The notes: generated by a model from the letters alone, not told the origin. Counted from the stretch's first letter, positions 25,995 through 34,471 are shown. The stretch is 56,575 nucleotides of DNA from Caldilineaceae bacterium (GCA_026989655.1 JALSIX010000099.1:1-56575), one strand, 5' to 3'. Made by a program: numbers and translations.

Positions 25995-26058
25995 GGAATC
26001 GGCATCCTCAAATGTTAAATGCCGATTCCAGAGGGGCGATGCCGCCTCGGAGGATGCT
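25995..26058 (+). promoter_or_regulatory. Structured leader with competing hairpins
   Basis: Stem A pairs 25995-26005 (GGAATCGGCAT) perfectly with 26019-26029 over a 13-nt loop. Stem B pairs 26031-26037 with 26041-26048 with one bulged base. An alternative stem C pairs 26001-26009 with 26050-26058 (eight Watson-Crick pairs and one G-U). It shares bases with stem A, so A and C cannot form together. Such mutually exclusive stems are typical of attenuators and riboswitches, but no known family was recognised. On double-stranded DNA, stem A could instead act as an operator. Confidence 0.45.
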
Positions 26059-26074
26059 CACGCCTCCATTTGGC

Positions 26075-26110
26075 TAAAAACCGTGAATTACTTAAAAATC
26101 GTGAATTACT
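26075..26110. repeat. Tandem 18-bp direct repeat, A/T-rich
   Basis: Two adjacent 18-bp units (26075-26092 and 26093-26110) read TAAAAACCGTGAATTACT and TAAAAATCGTGAATTACT, differing at one base. They are about 25% GC in a genome of about 70%. They lie between the hairpin region and the lipoprotein gene. They may be a protein-binding site or a fresh duplication. Confidence 0.75.
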
Positions 26111-26223
26111 GATGTGCTCAGAGACCATGCATGCAACGAAGAAGGGCCCCGTTCCCTTGCCCGGGGCTCCATGACAGCATCCATTCGCCTGGAGCGACAC
26201 ACGAGGTCCAGAGCCCGATCGTC

Positions 26224-28443
26224 ATGCCATTCCTGCGTTCGTCTTCCCCCGACCGAGAACCTGTCCGTGTCCTGGGCCTGGTTGGCCTGTTCGTCTCGCT
26301 TCTCCTCTTGATGGGCTTGATGGGCGCATGTCAGGCAAGTTCTCCCCCGCAGGAAGAAGCCCAGGCGATACCCCCATCGCCCCCATCGGAGACCCTGCCG
26401 GCTCCACAGGAGGCCGCGGGTGGCGCCCTCTCCGGAGATGTCCGGAGCTCGCCCGGGGCCATCGCCCCGAACCCAGGCACGTCCACGGCGTCCCCGACCG
26501 TCCCGCCGACGTGGACGCCCACGCCCCCAGGGCCCCCAAAGGCGGCCCGGATCTCGGTGGCCGCGGCGGTCCGGCCCCAGCGCATCCCCACCCTCTCCGT
26601 GGAGGGCCGACGGGTGGTCCTGCGTCCTCAGCCCGTGGATGTGGGGTGGTGGAGCAGCGACGAGGCACGGGGCCGCATCGGCGATTCGTTCCTCTACGCG
26701 GGGTATGCCGACGGCCGGGTCCTGATCTCCGCGTTCCGTTTCGACCTGAGCGAGGTCCCTCGGGCCGCGTTCGTGCGTGCCGCGCGGCTGACCCTGCACG
26801 GCCTTCGGGACAACCGCCTGGACCGGGACGTCCCCGCCACGTGGACGGTCCAGTTCATCGATCCAGACGCCATCGACCGGTTTGTCCAGGCCACCTTCCA
26901 GGAGATCTTCAACGCGCCCGCGGACATCACCCTCCTGCCGTCCCTGGCCCCCCAGGATCTCGGCGAGGGCACGGTCAACACCTGGGAGCTGGGCCCCTCG
27001 GATCGGGTCTACCTGAGCTTCGCCCTGGCGGCCGGCAAGGAGGCGTACATCCTGCGGATCCTGGGGCCCACAGGCGGCGCGGAGACCCTGTTCGCCTGGG
27101 ACAGCGGCATCGGTCCCCTGAGCCAGGGAGATGGCCCGGTGCTGGAGCTGATCCTGGGAGAGGCGCCGGAGACACCGCCCAGCAGCCCCACCCCCACGCC
27201 CATCGTGGCCACCGCCACGCCCACCCCGGCGAACATCCTGACCCGGGCGGCCCAGGCCGCCACGGCCACCGCGGTGGCCCTGACCACCGGCACCTACACC
27301 CCGGTGCCCCCGAACGTGGTGACCCCCACCCCCATCGCAGAGAACGTCGCCACGGTCCAGGCCATTGCCGCCCTGCAGGGGCTGCCGCCGGTGGTGGTCC
27401 ACACGCCCACACCGGCCAATGGGGCCACCGCGACCGCCCAGGCCCTCTACGCGACCGCGGTGGCCCTGACCACCGGCACCTACACCCCGGTGCCCACCGA
27501 TGCGGTGACCCCTTTCGTCATCACGCCCACACCCGTGCCCGAGAACGTGCTCACGGCCGTGGCCCAGCGGGCCCAGGGAGATCCCCTGCCCAAGACGCCC
27601 CTGCCCTACAACGCGGTCATCGCCACCCCCACACCCACCCCCTATGTGGTGACGGCCACCCCCACCCCGGAGAACCGGGCCACGGCCCAGTACCTGGCGG
27701 CCTATGCCACGGCCGTGGCAGCCACCACCGGCACCTTCACCCCCACCCCCCCGAACATGGTGGTGGTCACGCCCACGCCGCCACCCCAGCCCTTGGCACA
27801 GGCCGGGGTGCCCCTGATCCAGTATCTGGACGAACTGCCGCCCACCCCCACCCCGACACCGGTGCCGCCCACGCCCTCGGTCCTGCCCGCCTATTTCGTG
27901 GGCAAGATCCTGTTCCTCAGCGACCGAGAGGGCCGGGAAGGCCTCTTCCTGCTGGAGCCCGACACCGGCCGCCTGGCCCGGGTCAACGCCCGGTGGCCCT
28001 ACGATCTGGCCAGACAACGGGAGACCCGTTCGCCGGACGGGCGGCTGTCCGTGGTGGTGCGGAACGATCACCGGGGCATCCCCGAGATCTACATCTACGA
28101 TCCGGAGTACAACGCCTATCGACTCCTCACCAAGACCACCGGCATGAGCTACGATCCGGCCTGGTCGCCCACGGGCGAGTGGATCGCCTTCGTCTCCCAG
28201 GAGACGGGCAACGACGAGATCTTCATCATCCGCCCAGACGGCAGCGAGATGCGCCAGCTCACCCGCAACTCCTGGGAATGGGACAAGCACCCCTCCTGGT
28301 CTCCGGACGGGCGCCAGATCGTGTTCTGGTCGAACCGGGAGACCGGCCGGCCCCAGCTGTGGATCATGGAGGTGGATGGGAGCAACCAACGTCGTCTCCT
28401 GGACTCGCCCTACCAGGACCGGAACCCGGTATGGGCCAAGTGA
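26224..28443 (+). CDS. Lipoprotein with Pro/Thr-repeat linker and TolB-like WD40 beta-propeller
   Basis: The 739-residue protein starts with a lipoprotein signal: hydrophobic residues 16-34, then lipobox LMGAC with Cys36. A Pro/Ser-rich spacer leads to a beta domain at about 120-310 resembling the DNRLRE/CBM96 type (DSFLYAGYADGRVLISAFRF, AARLTLHGL). Residues about 325-525 are a Pro/Thr linker with three copies of an ATAVALTTGTYTPVP-like unit and many TPTP blocks. The C-terminus, about 555-739, is a PD40/TolB-like propeller (SPDGRLSVVVRNDHRGIPEI, YDPAWSPTGEWIAFVSQETG, HPSWSPDGRQIVFWSNRE). It sits on the outer face of the membrane and stands directly before the Wzc-type kinase, so a role in glycan export, anchoring or sensing is plausible but unproven. 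The start lacks a clear ribosome-binding site; an in-frame Met at 26131 is possible but would bury the signal. Confidence 0.8.
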   Translation: MPFLRSSSPDREPVRVLGLVGLFVSLLLLMGLMGACQASSPPQEEAQAIPPSPPSETLPAPQEAAGGALSGDVRSSPGAIAPNPGTSTASPTVPPTWTPTPPGPPKAARISVAAAVRPQRIPTLSVEGRRVVLRPQPVDVGWWSSDEARGRIGDSFLYAGYADGRVLISAFRFDLSEVPRAAFVRAARLTLHGLRDNRLDRDVPATWTVQFIDPDAIDRFVQATFQEIFNAPADITLLPSLAPQDLGEGTVNTWELGPSDRVYLSFALAAGKEAYILRILGPTGGAETLFAWDSGIGPLSQGDGPVLELILGEAPETPPSSPTPTPIVATATPTPANILTRAAQAATATAVALTTGTYTPVPPNVVTPTPIAENVATVQAIAALQGLPPVVVHTPTPANGATATAQALYATAVALTTGTYTPVPTDAVTPFVITPTPVPENVLTAVAQRAQGDPLPKTPLPYNAVIATPTPTPYVVTATPTPENRATAQYLAAYATAVAATTGTFTPTPPNMVVVTPTPPPQPLAQAGVPLIQYLDELPPTPTPTPVPPTPSVLPAYFVGKILFLSDREGREGLFLLEPDTGRLARVNARWPYDLARQRETRSPDGRLSVVVRNDHRGIPEIYIYDPEYNAYRLLTKTTGMSYDPAWSPTGEWIAFVSQETGNDEIFIIRPDGSEMRQLTRNSWEWDKHPSWSPDGRQIVFWSNRETGRPQLWIMEVDGSNQRRLLDSPYQDRNPVWAK

Positions 28444-28513
28444 TGGTGGCCCCCAGGCGGGTCCCTCTTGAGATCGCAGATCTCCGCCGCCCGGCGGTCG
28501 ATCTCCGTAGAAT

Positions 28514-30127
28514 ATGGACGGGAACACCGTGGAACTTCGGGATCTGATCAAGCCGTTACGTCGCTGGTGGTGGCTGCTGCTGCTCTCCACCCTCCTGGCC
28601 ACCGTGTCCAGCTTCTTCTACGTCCGGCAGCAGCCTCCGGTCTACCGGGCAACCACCACCCTGATGGTGGGCAACGAGCTCTGGAAACCCAACCCCCAGG
28701 GCGGAGAGCTCTACCTGGCCGAGCAACTGGCCCGCCGCTACGCGGACATGGCCATGCGCCGCCCCATCCAAGAGGCCACCATGCGGGCGTTGGAGACCGG
28801 CCAGCTCCCGAACTACCGGGCCCGGGTGGTGCCCAACACCCAACTCCTGGAGATCACGGTGGTGGATCCCAATCCGGAACGGGCCCAGCTCTTCGCGAAC
28901 GAACTGGCCCGCCAGCTCATCGCCCTGAACCCCAACACCTCCGCGGACGATGCGGAGCGGGCCGCGTTCGTGGAGGAACAGCTCGACCAGCTCCAGAGGG
29001 CTATCCGGGAGACCCAGGCCCAGATCGAGCAGAAGCAGGCCGAGCTCTCGGAGGTCTACAGCGCCCGGGAGATCGCCAGGCTGGACGAGGAGATCCAGAC
29101 TCTACAACGCCACCTGAACAACCTCCGGGGCCTGTACGCGGATCTCTACGCCAACACCACCGAGGGGGCGGTCAACACCCTGTCCGTGCTGGAGCCGGCC
29201 CCCCTGCCGACCCGGCCCATCCAGGAATTCGGATGGTCCATGGTGCTGCTGGCAGGGGCCGTGGGGCTCATGCTGGCCGCGGGGGCGGCCTACGGGATGG
29301 AGTACCTCAACGACACCATCGCGGAGCCCGACCAGGTGGAGCGCTTCCTCAACCTCCCCCTGCTCGGCTCCGTGCCCAAGCTGCGGAAGCTCTCCATCGA
29401 GAAACTCCTGGCTGCGGACAACTCGGATTACGCCTTCTTCGACGAGGCCTACTGGCGGGTCTGCACCAACCTGCTGCACCGCTTCCGCAAACACGGCATC
29501 GTCTCGGTCCTGGTGACCAGCACGGTGCCGAACGAGGGGAAGACCCTTACCTCCATCCAGTTGGCCCTCATGTTGGCCAACACGGGTCGACGGGTGGTCC
29601 TGGTGGACACCGATCTGCGCAATCCCCAGCTCCACGAGCTCCTGGGCCTCTCCAACGAGGTAGGCGTCGCGGACTTCCTGGCCGATCCCCGGGTGCAGGT
29701 GGAGGACCTGCTGCAGAAGTTCGGGAGTTCCGAGCTGTACGTCATGACCGCCGGCGAGATCGACGCCAGCCATATCCCCACCCTCCTGGAATCGCACCAC
29801 ATTCCCACCCTGCTCTCCTCTCTGCGGGCCCTGGGCGTCGAGACCGTGCTCATGGACTCCGCGCCGGTGGGGGTGGTGTCGGACACGGTGGGTCTGGCGA
29901 TGTTCGTGGACGCGGTGGTCTACGTGGTTGAGGCCGGGGTGACCCGCCGTCAGGAGATCCGCCGGGCCCTTCGCCAGCTCCAGAACATGGATGCCTTTGT
30001 CCTGGGGACCGTGTTGAACAAGGTGCCCCGAGTTGATTCGCAGCTGATCTACGGTTACTACTATCGACGGCTCCTGCCCTCTCAGGCCCGACGCCCCTTG
30101 CTAAAGGAGGATGTCCCCATGGATTAG
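28514..30127 (+). CDS. Chain-length determinant fused to BY-kinase (Wzz-Wzc/CpsCD-like)
   Basis: The 537-residue protein has a Wzz domain with membrane helices near residues 17-35 and 235-255 and a coiled coil near 150-205 (RAIRETQAQIEQKQAELSEV). It is fused to a cytoplasmic BY-kinase. The Walker A is STVPNEGKT near residue 340, Walker A' is VVLVDTDLR near 362 and Walker B is VLMDSAPV near 445. A tyrosine cluster YGYYYRR near residue 515 is the expected autophosphorylation tail. It controls chain length and export of the polysaccharide by cycling between phosphorylated and free states. No outer-membrane export protein (Wza) is visible, which fits a cell without a typical outer membrane. It follows the lipoprotein gene after 70 bp that contain two short inverted repeats (28470-28484 and 28484-28497). 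Confidence 0.9.
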   Translation: MDGNTVELRDLIKPLRRWWWLLLLSTLLATVSSFFYVRQQPPVYRATTTLMVGNELWKPNPQGGELYLAEQLARRYADMAMRRPIQEATMRALETGQLPNYRARVVPNTQLLEITVVDPNPERAQLFANELARQLIALNPNTSADDAERAAFVEEQLDQLQRAIRETQAQIEQKQAELSEVYSAREIARLDEEIQTLQRHLNNLRGLYADLYANTTEGAVNTLSVLEPAPLPTRPIQEFGWSMVLLAGAVGLMLAAGAAYGMEYLNDTIAEPDQVERFLNLPLLGSVPKLRKLSIEKLLAADNSDYAFFDEAYWRVCTNLLHRFRKHGIVSVLVTSTVPNEGKTLTSIQLALMLANTGRRVVLVDTDLRNPQLHELLGLSNEVGVADFLADPRVQVEDLLQKFGSSELYVMTAGEIDASHIPTLLESHHIPTLLSSLRALGVETVLMDSAPVGVVSDTVGLAMFVDAVVYVVEAGVTRRQEIRRALRQLQNMDAFVLGTVLNKVPRVDSQLIYGYYYRRLLPSQARRPLLKEDVPMD

Positions 30128-30242
30128 CGCGGCATCGGTCTCCGCCCGGGCCCACGCCCTCCGGTCTTGTCTCGGCCAGATATGCGCCCATCGTGTGCCG
30201 AGGTCATCGGTTCGCATCGCTCGCTCGACACAGGGTTGTCCC

Positions 30243-31061
30243 ATGGGTTCTGCTTCCGTTCCTGGCACCAATCGCCCCTGGCACTCCACCGCCCATCATC
30301 GTTCCCTGGATCCCCGGACGGAGAGCCCTGCCCGCCGTCTGGCTCTCTTCGTCCACGCCCGGGGTTACACCCTCCTCTGGCTCCAGCATGCCCTGGAGCA
30401 GAGCGGGTACCGGATCGTCACCCTGCCCCCCAGCAAGATCGGCACCAAGGGGGTCCGACAGTTCCAGCGGCGAGGGCTTCAGCTCCTGGTGATCGTGGAC
30501 ACGGACAGCGAGGCCCTGCGCCGGCAGCGCCTCTGTCGACGCATCCGCCAGCAGACCCTGGCGCCGATCGTGCTCTTCGTGGACAACGGCCATCCCAACG
30601 ACATCGTCGTCGGCATCGAACAGGGGGCAGACCTGGTCCTCTGTACCCCCATCGACATCCGCGAGGCGTTGGCCCGGATCCAGGTCCTCATCCGCCGGGC
30701 CTACAACGCGGATAGCCCTCCTGGGCTGGTGAACATGTTCCAGTATTCGAAGGAGCCCCATCTGTCTCGGGGGAACATGGAGCTGGACACGGTGGAGCAC
30801 ATGGCCCTCGTCGACGGCCGCCGGGTCCACCTGACCGCCCTGGAAAGCCGCCTGCTCCGCTACTTCATGGAACATCCCAACCAGATCCTCTCCAAGCAAG
30901 ATCTTCTGCGCAACGTCTGGAACACCGAGGATCCCAACCGCTCGAACCTGGCAGAGGTGGCCATCCGGCGCCTGCGCGCGAAGATCGAGGAGGATCCCTC
31001 GAGACCCAAACGCCTGATCACCATCCACCGGGTGGGATACATGCTGAACGTCCACGTGTGA
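30243..31061 (+). CDS. Winged-helix response regulator with degenerate receiver domain
   Basis: The protein of about 272 residues has a receiver-like domain near residues 30-150 and an OmpR-type winged helix near 175-270 (LTALESRLLRYFMEHPNQIL, EVAIRRLRAKIEEDPSRPKR, TIHRVGYML). In the receiver, the Asp after the third strand is kept (VIVDTD). The acidic pair after the first strand is missing (LFVHARG), and the usual Lys before Pro is Thr (LCTPID). This points to phosphorylation-independent control. No histidine kinase is nearby. It probably regulates the glycan genes, perhaps through the phased repeats at 25861-25879. The start is uncertain. ATG 30111 is in frame and abuts an AAAGGAGG at 30103-30110 with no spacing, but the extra 44 residues look non-conserved. 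Confidence 0.8.
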   Translation: MGSASVPGTNRPWHSTAHHRSLDPRTESPARRLALFVHARGYTLLWLQHALEQSGYRIVTLPPSKIGTKGVRQFQRRGLQLLVIVDTDSEALRRQRLCRRIRQQTLAPIVLFVDNGHPNDIVVGIEQGADLVLCTPIDIREALARIQVLIRRAYNADSPPGLVNMFQYSKEPHLSRGNMELDTVEHMALVDGRRVHLTALESRLLRYFMEHPNQILSKQDLLRNVWNTEDPNRSNLAEVAIRRLRAKIEEDPSRPKRLITIHRVGYMLNVHV

Positions 31062-31357
31062 GCCGGCTCGCCCCTCGGGCCCCTCCGCGCGACGCCGTTC
31101 CGCGCTCCTCCGGCCCTCCCTCCGCGGACAACAGGCTGCCCGTCCCCCTCTGGACGGAACTCCTGTCCCCTCCTCCCCGTTGGGCCCACATCCCACCCGC
31201 CGTTCAGCCGGGCTCGATGCCGGCCCCGAACGGCGGGACGAGGATTGGAACCCCAGGCCCGTCGACATCTCCCAGCCCTCCGGGTACAATGGTCCCGGAA
31301 ACCGTGTGCGCTTTACTGGATCTCCAGAGTTCGAGAACCTCGACGGAGCAGAACCCC
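31062..31357. other. Intergenic region before the secreted hydrolase
   Basis: About 296 bp separate the regulator from the hydrolase gene. Apart from the promoter at 31262-31290 I see only GC-rich sequence with no clear gene, terminator with a U-run or repeat. Confidence 0.5.
31262..31290 (+). promoter_or_regulatory. Sigma-70-type promoter for the secreted glycoside hydrolase
   Basis: TCGACA (31262-31267) and TACAAT (31285-31290) are separated by 17 bp. The start of transcription would be near 31297, 61 nt before the ATG at 31358. Confidence 0.55.
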
Positions 31358-33970
31358 ATGCCCCCGATCCCGTGGCGTCCAGCGATCTTCGGCCTGGCCT
31401 TTGTGCTCGGGCTCGCCCTGATCCAGATCTGGGGCGGCCCAGCGACCCGAGCCGAGCTCTCCCTCCAGACCATTCCGCCCACCCCCTCCCCCACGCCCGA
31501 GCTCCCGGATTTTGGCCTGGCCTTCGTGAACTCTGCGGAGCAGCCCAGCCGGCCCAGCCGGATCCAGAGAGCTGTGGACCTGGGGGCCCAGATGGACCGA
31601 TTCCCCCTCTACTGGGACCGGATCGAACAGGCCCCAGGGGTGTTCGACTGGTCCCGCCAGGATGCGGCCATCCGGGCCGACGAGGCCCAAGGGCTCCAGG
31701 TGTTGGGGTTGCTCCTGGGGACCCCTGCGAGCTATTGGCCAGGCCGGACGACCTACCGGCCCACGCCTCGGGTAGGAGGCTCCTGGCTCTGGGCCCGGTC
31801 CCAAGGCCGCAGAGCCCAGGGCTGCGTGCTGGGCCAGGGGCCGCCCCCGCCCCAGGGGCTCTACAATCCGGTGTTCGACGACGGCAGCGATCTCCCGGGC
31901 CCGGACAAATCCATCCACCCGTCCAATCCCTGGGCCCGCTTCGTCTACCAGGCCGTGTCCCGCTATCGCCCCGGAGGGGTGGCCGGCACCCGGGTACGGT
32001 TCTGGGAGATCTGGAACGAGCCGGACCTGTGCGCGTTCTGGTCCGGCACGCCCCAGGACTACGCGCGGCTCCTCAAGGTGGCCTACCTGGCAGCCCGGCA
32101 CGCGGATCCCCAGGCATACATCATCTGGGGCGGGCTGGCGCACTTCGAAAATGGTCAGTGGCTGTACGACATGCTGGAGGCCCTCTTCGCGGATCCCATG
32201 GCCCAGGAGTTCGACGGCTTCTTCGACGCCGCGGGCAGTCACCATTACTCCCTCTCCTACCTGGGATACCAGTACACGGCCAAGATCCGCGGGGCCCTGG
32301 CTCGCTACGGTGTCGACGACAAGCCCATCTGGATCACCGAAAGCGGGGTGCCGGTCTGTGACGACTACCCCGGCCCACCGTGTCCCAGCCCCTGGCGGGC
32401 CACCCCAGAGGAACAGGCCGCGTACATCTGGCAGAACATCGCCTACACCCGGCTGGCCGGCGGGGGGCCCATCCTCCACTTCATGCTCCACGACGACTGT
32501 GGCAACGTGATCGCGGCCAATTCGCCCGACGGCTTCGGCCTCTTCAAGAACGAGAGCGACTCCTTCTGTTCCCCCTCCCAGGCCGAGCCCCGGCCGGCGG
32601 CCACCGCGTACCGGCTGGCGATCCAGTACCTGAGCCGCGTGGAGCTCCTGTGGGGCGACATCGCGGCAGGTGCCCGTCGGGTGGCCTTCTTCCACCCGGA
32701 AAGCCGGGAACGCCGTCTGCTCGCCTGGTCTGTGCGGACCGAAGCGGTCCAGGCCCGTGTCCCGGCCGCGGGCACCCAGGCCACCGCGGTCTACCCGGAT
32801 GGCCGGGAGGAGACCTTGACCCCTGTGGATGGGCTGTATGTGCTGGAACTGCCCGGGGCCACCAACCGCAACTGGCCCAACGACCAGGGCGGATACGACG
32901 TGGGGATCTGGGGAGAGCCGGTGATGCTCATCGAGGAGGACACCCTGCCGCCGACGGCCTCCATGGAGCCCCTGCCCACCTACAGCCCCCCCACCATCCC
33001 GGTCCGATGGCAGGTGGTGGACTGGGGCTCCGGTGTCCTGAGCGCCACCCTGTGGGTCCAGGTGGACGAAGAGCCCTGGCGCGCCTGGCAGGTGGACATT
33101 CCAGAGGAGGGCACACGGCTCTACTCCGGCGAACCCGGACGTCGGTACCGCTTCGCCGTGACGGCCGTGGATCGGCTCGGCCACCGCCTGGAGGAGATCG
33201 CCCCGCTGGCGTGGACCCAGGTCCCGGTGGACAGCCGGGTCACGGGACGGGTGGTGGATCCGGCAGGTGGACCGGTGGCCGGGGCCACGGTCCAGGTGGG
33301 ACCGGTGGCCGCGGAGACCGATGCCCAGGGCTTCTTCACCGCCACCGTGCCCACAGGGAACTGGGATGTGGCGGTGGAGGGCACCGTCCTCCACCGGGGA
33401 CGGGCCTTTGCCGTCCGCGACGAGCTGCTGCTCCTCTACGCGGCGGAGGGCAACCGGGTGCAGAACGGGAGTTTCGAGCAGGGCTGGGAAGGGTGGCGCA
33501 CCCAGGGCAGCTCGCCGGCCCGGATCGAGCGCCAGCCCAACACCCAGGACCACGCCCTCCGGCTGGCCACGGAATTCGTCCCCAATCCAGGGGTCCCCGG
33601 AGAGGATGGCAGCGATGGCGGCAACAGCACTGCCTTCCAGCAGCTCACCGTGCCCACGGTGGCCCCCTACCTGGCCTTCGCATACCGGGTCCAGAGCCAG
33701 GAGTCCGAGCCGGGCCACGACTTCTTCGAGGTCATCGTGGCCCGAGAGGGGTTTCCAGCCGACTACCTGATCCGGCAGTCCGAGTCCAGTCCATGGCGCT
33801 ACCGCTTCCTGGACCTGGGCCCCTACGCGGGCCAGGAGATCACCCTGATCTTCAACGTCTACGAGACCTCCCCCCAGCGCCGTACCACGGCCTGGGTGGA
33901 CATGGTCACGGTGAGTTCGGTGCCCTCCGCGGTCCGTTCCTGGCTCTACCTGCCCCTGGTCCAGCGCTGA
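31358..33970 (+). CDS. Secreted clan GH-A glycoside hydrolase (GH39/GH5-like) with Ig-like domains
   Basis: The 870-residue protein has a signal or anchor helix near residues 8-22, a short Pro/Thr linker and a TIM-barrel domain at about 45-440. The acid/base is Glu221 in FWEIWNEPDLC and the likely nucleophile is Glu328 in IWITESGVP, the two-glutamate arrangement of clan GH-A. Downstream are beta domains including a carboxypeptidase-regulatory-like repeat near 625-690 (GRVVDPAGGPVAGATVQVG) and a carbohydrate-binding-like domain near 700-855 (NGSFEQGWEGWRTQ). The protein ends SWLYLPLVQR. It probably cuts or trims an extracellular polysaccharide, perhaps the one made by the locus to its left. 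The start has GGAG at 31345-31348 at good spacing. The substrate is not predictable. Confidence 0.85.
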   Translation: MPPIPWRPAIFGLAFVLGLALIQIWGGPATRAELSLQTIPPTPSPTPELPDFGLAFVNSAEQPSRPSRIQRAVDLGAQMDRFPLYWDRIEQAPGVFDWSRQDAAIRADEAQGLQVLGLLLGTPASYWPGRTTYRPTPRVGGSWLWARSQGRRAQGCVLGQGPPPPQGLYNPVFDDGSDLPGPDKSIHPSNPWARFVYQAVSRYRPGGVAGTRVRFWEIWNEPDLCAFWSGTPQDYARLLKVAYLAARHADPQAYIIWGGLAHFENGQWLYDMLEALFADPMAQEFDGFFDAAGSHHYSLSYLGYQYTAKIRGALARYGVDDKPIWITESGVPVCDDYPGPPCPSPWRATPEEQAAYIWQNIAYTRLAGGGPILHFMLHDDCGNVIAANSPDGFGLFKNESDSFCSPSQAEPRPAATAYRLAIQYLSRVELLWGDIAAGARRVAFFHPESRERRLLAWSVRTEAVQARVPAAGTQATAVYPDGREETLTPVDGLYVLELPGATNRNWPNDQGGYDVGIWGEPVMLIEEDTLPPTASMEPLPTYSPPTIPVRWQVVDWGSGVLSATLWVQVDEEPWRAWQVDIPEEGTRLYSGEPGRRYRFAVTAVDRLGHRLEEIAPLAWTQVPVDSRVTGRVVDPAGGPVAGATVQVGPVAAETDAQGFFTATVPTGNWDVAVEGTVLHRGRAFAVRDELLLLYAAEGNRVQNGSFEQGWEGWRTQGSSPARIERQPNTQDHALRLATEFVPNPGVPGEDGSDGGNSTAFQQLTVPTVAPYLAFAYRVQSQESEPGHDFFEVIVAREGFPADYLIRQSESSPWRYRFLDLGPYAGQEITLIFNVYETSPQRRTTAWVDMVTVSSVPSAVRSWLYLPLVQR

Positions 33971-33985
33971 CCGACTCCCCGGGGA

Positions 33986-34471
33986 CTACCCCAGGAGCCA
34001 CTGGGCCAGCCCACCCACTGCCAGGGGCATGGCCACCCCCATGCCCCAACGGATCGCGGTGAAACGCCAGCCCATGAAGGGGAGCTCGAAGCCCACGCTG
34101 ATCAGGCCCAACATGAGCCAACTGGTGATCATGGCCAGGATGGGACCCAGCCCCGCGCCGGCCCGGTACAGGGTGGCGATGAGGGGGAAGGCCACGTAGG
34201 GCCCGCCGGGCAGGATCCAGCCCACTGCCTCCGCGACCACCAGGCCTCGCCATCCACTGCCGGGTCCGATCCAGTCCTGCACCAGGGCCTGGGGTGCCAA
34301 CACCTCCACGTAGCCCACGATGACGAACGCCACCACCATCAGCAGCAGAGTCCGGCGCAGGGTGTGGAGGCCCGCCCGGACGCCTTCCCGGAGGCTGTCG
34401 TCCCCTCGGCGCCGGGCCACCAGGCCCATTCCCAGGGCCAGGGCCCAGAGGAGCAGGGTGGCTGTGGTCAT
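33986..34471 (-). CDS. Half-size YraQ/ArsP-like permease, subunit B
   Basis: The 161-residue protein has four to five membrane helices. Its core, GPGSGWRGLVVAEAVGWILP followed by GGPYVAF, resembles one half of the YraQ/ArsP_1 (former DUF318) permeases, which are normally about 300-350 residues with two such halves. The Cys-containing motif of ArsP arsenic permeases is replaced by GGPY, so arsenical transport is doubtful. The start overlaps the upstream gene by 4 bp (ATGA), and that gene encodes a related half. The two probably form a heterodimer. It converges on the hydrolase gene with only 15 bp between the stops. Confidence 0.72.
   Translation of the reverse strand: MTTATLLLWALALGMGLVARRRGDDSLREGVRAGLHTLRRTLLLMVVAFVIVGYVEVLAPQALVQDWIGPGSGWRGLVVAEAVGWILPGGPYVAFPLIATLYRAGAGLGPILAMITSWLMLGLISVGFELPFMGWRFTAIRWGMGVAMPLAVGGLAQWLLG

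Larger units (their letters stand above)
25756..26223. other. Long intergenic regulatory region before the lipoprotein-Wzc operon
   Basis: This 468-bp gap holds a weak 5-bp hairpin after gmhB, a pair of 11-bp-phased TTGTCAAC repeats, two candidate promoters, a structured leader and a tandem 18-bp repeat. It turns clearly A/T-rich between about 25960 and 26110. An imperfect 13-bp repeat (TCCTCCATCGAAG and TCCTCCATCGGAG) lies at 25830-25842 and 25848-25860. A 21-codon reading frame at 26012-26077 has no good ribosome-binding site and is not called as a gene. Confidence 0.6.

Noticed and set aside
26012-26077. A 21-codon frame in the leader considered as a leader peptide
   Set aside because: It has no ribosome-binding site, no telling codon run, and its bases are better explained by the hairpins.
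27199-27790. Repetitive stretch considered as a CRISPR or satellite array
   Set aside because: The repeats are in frame and encode the Pro/Thr linker of the lipoprotein; units are irregular and have no spacer pattern.
28468-28513. TTGAGA and TAGAAT considered as a promoter for the Wzc-type gene
   Set aside because: The spacing is 34 bp and the -10 would touch the start codon.
30111-30242. N-terminal extension of the response regulator from ATG 30111
   Set aside because: The ribosome-binding site touches the ATG with no spacing and the 44 residues look non-conserved. It is kept as an alternative start, not as the main call.
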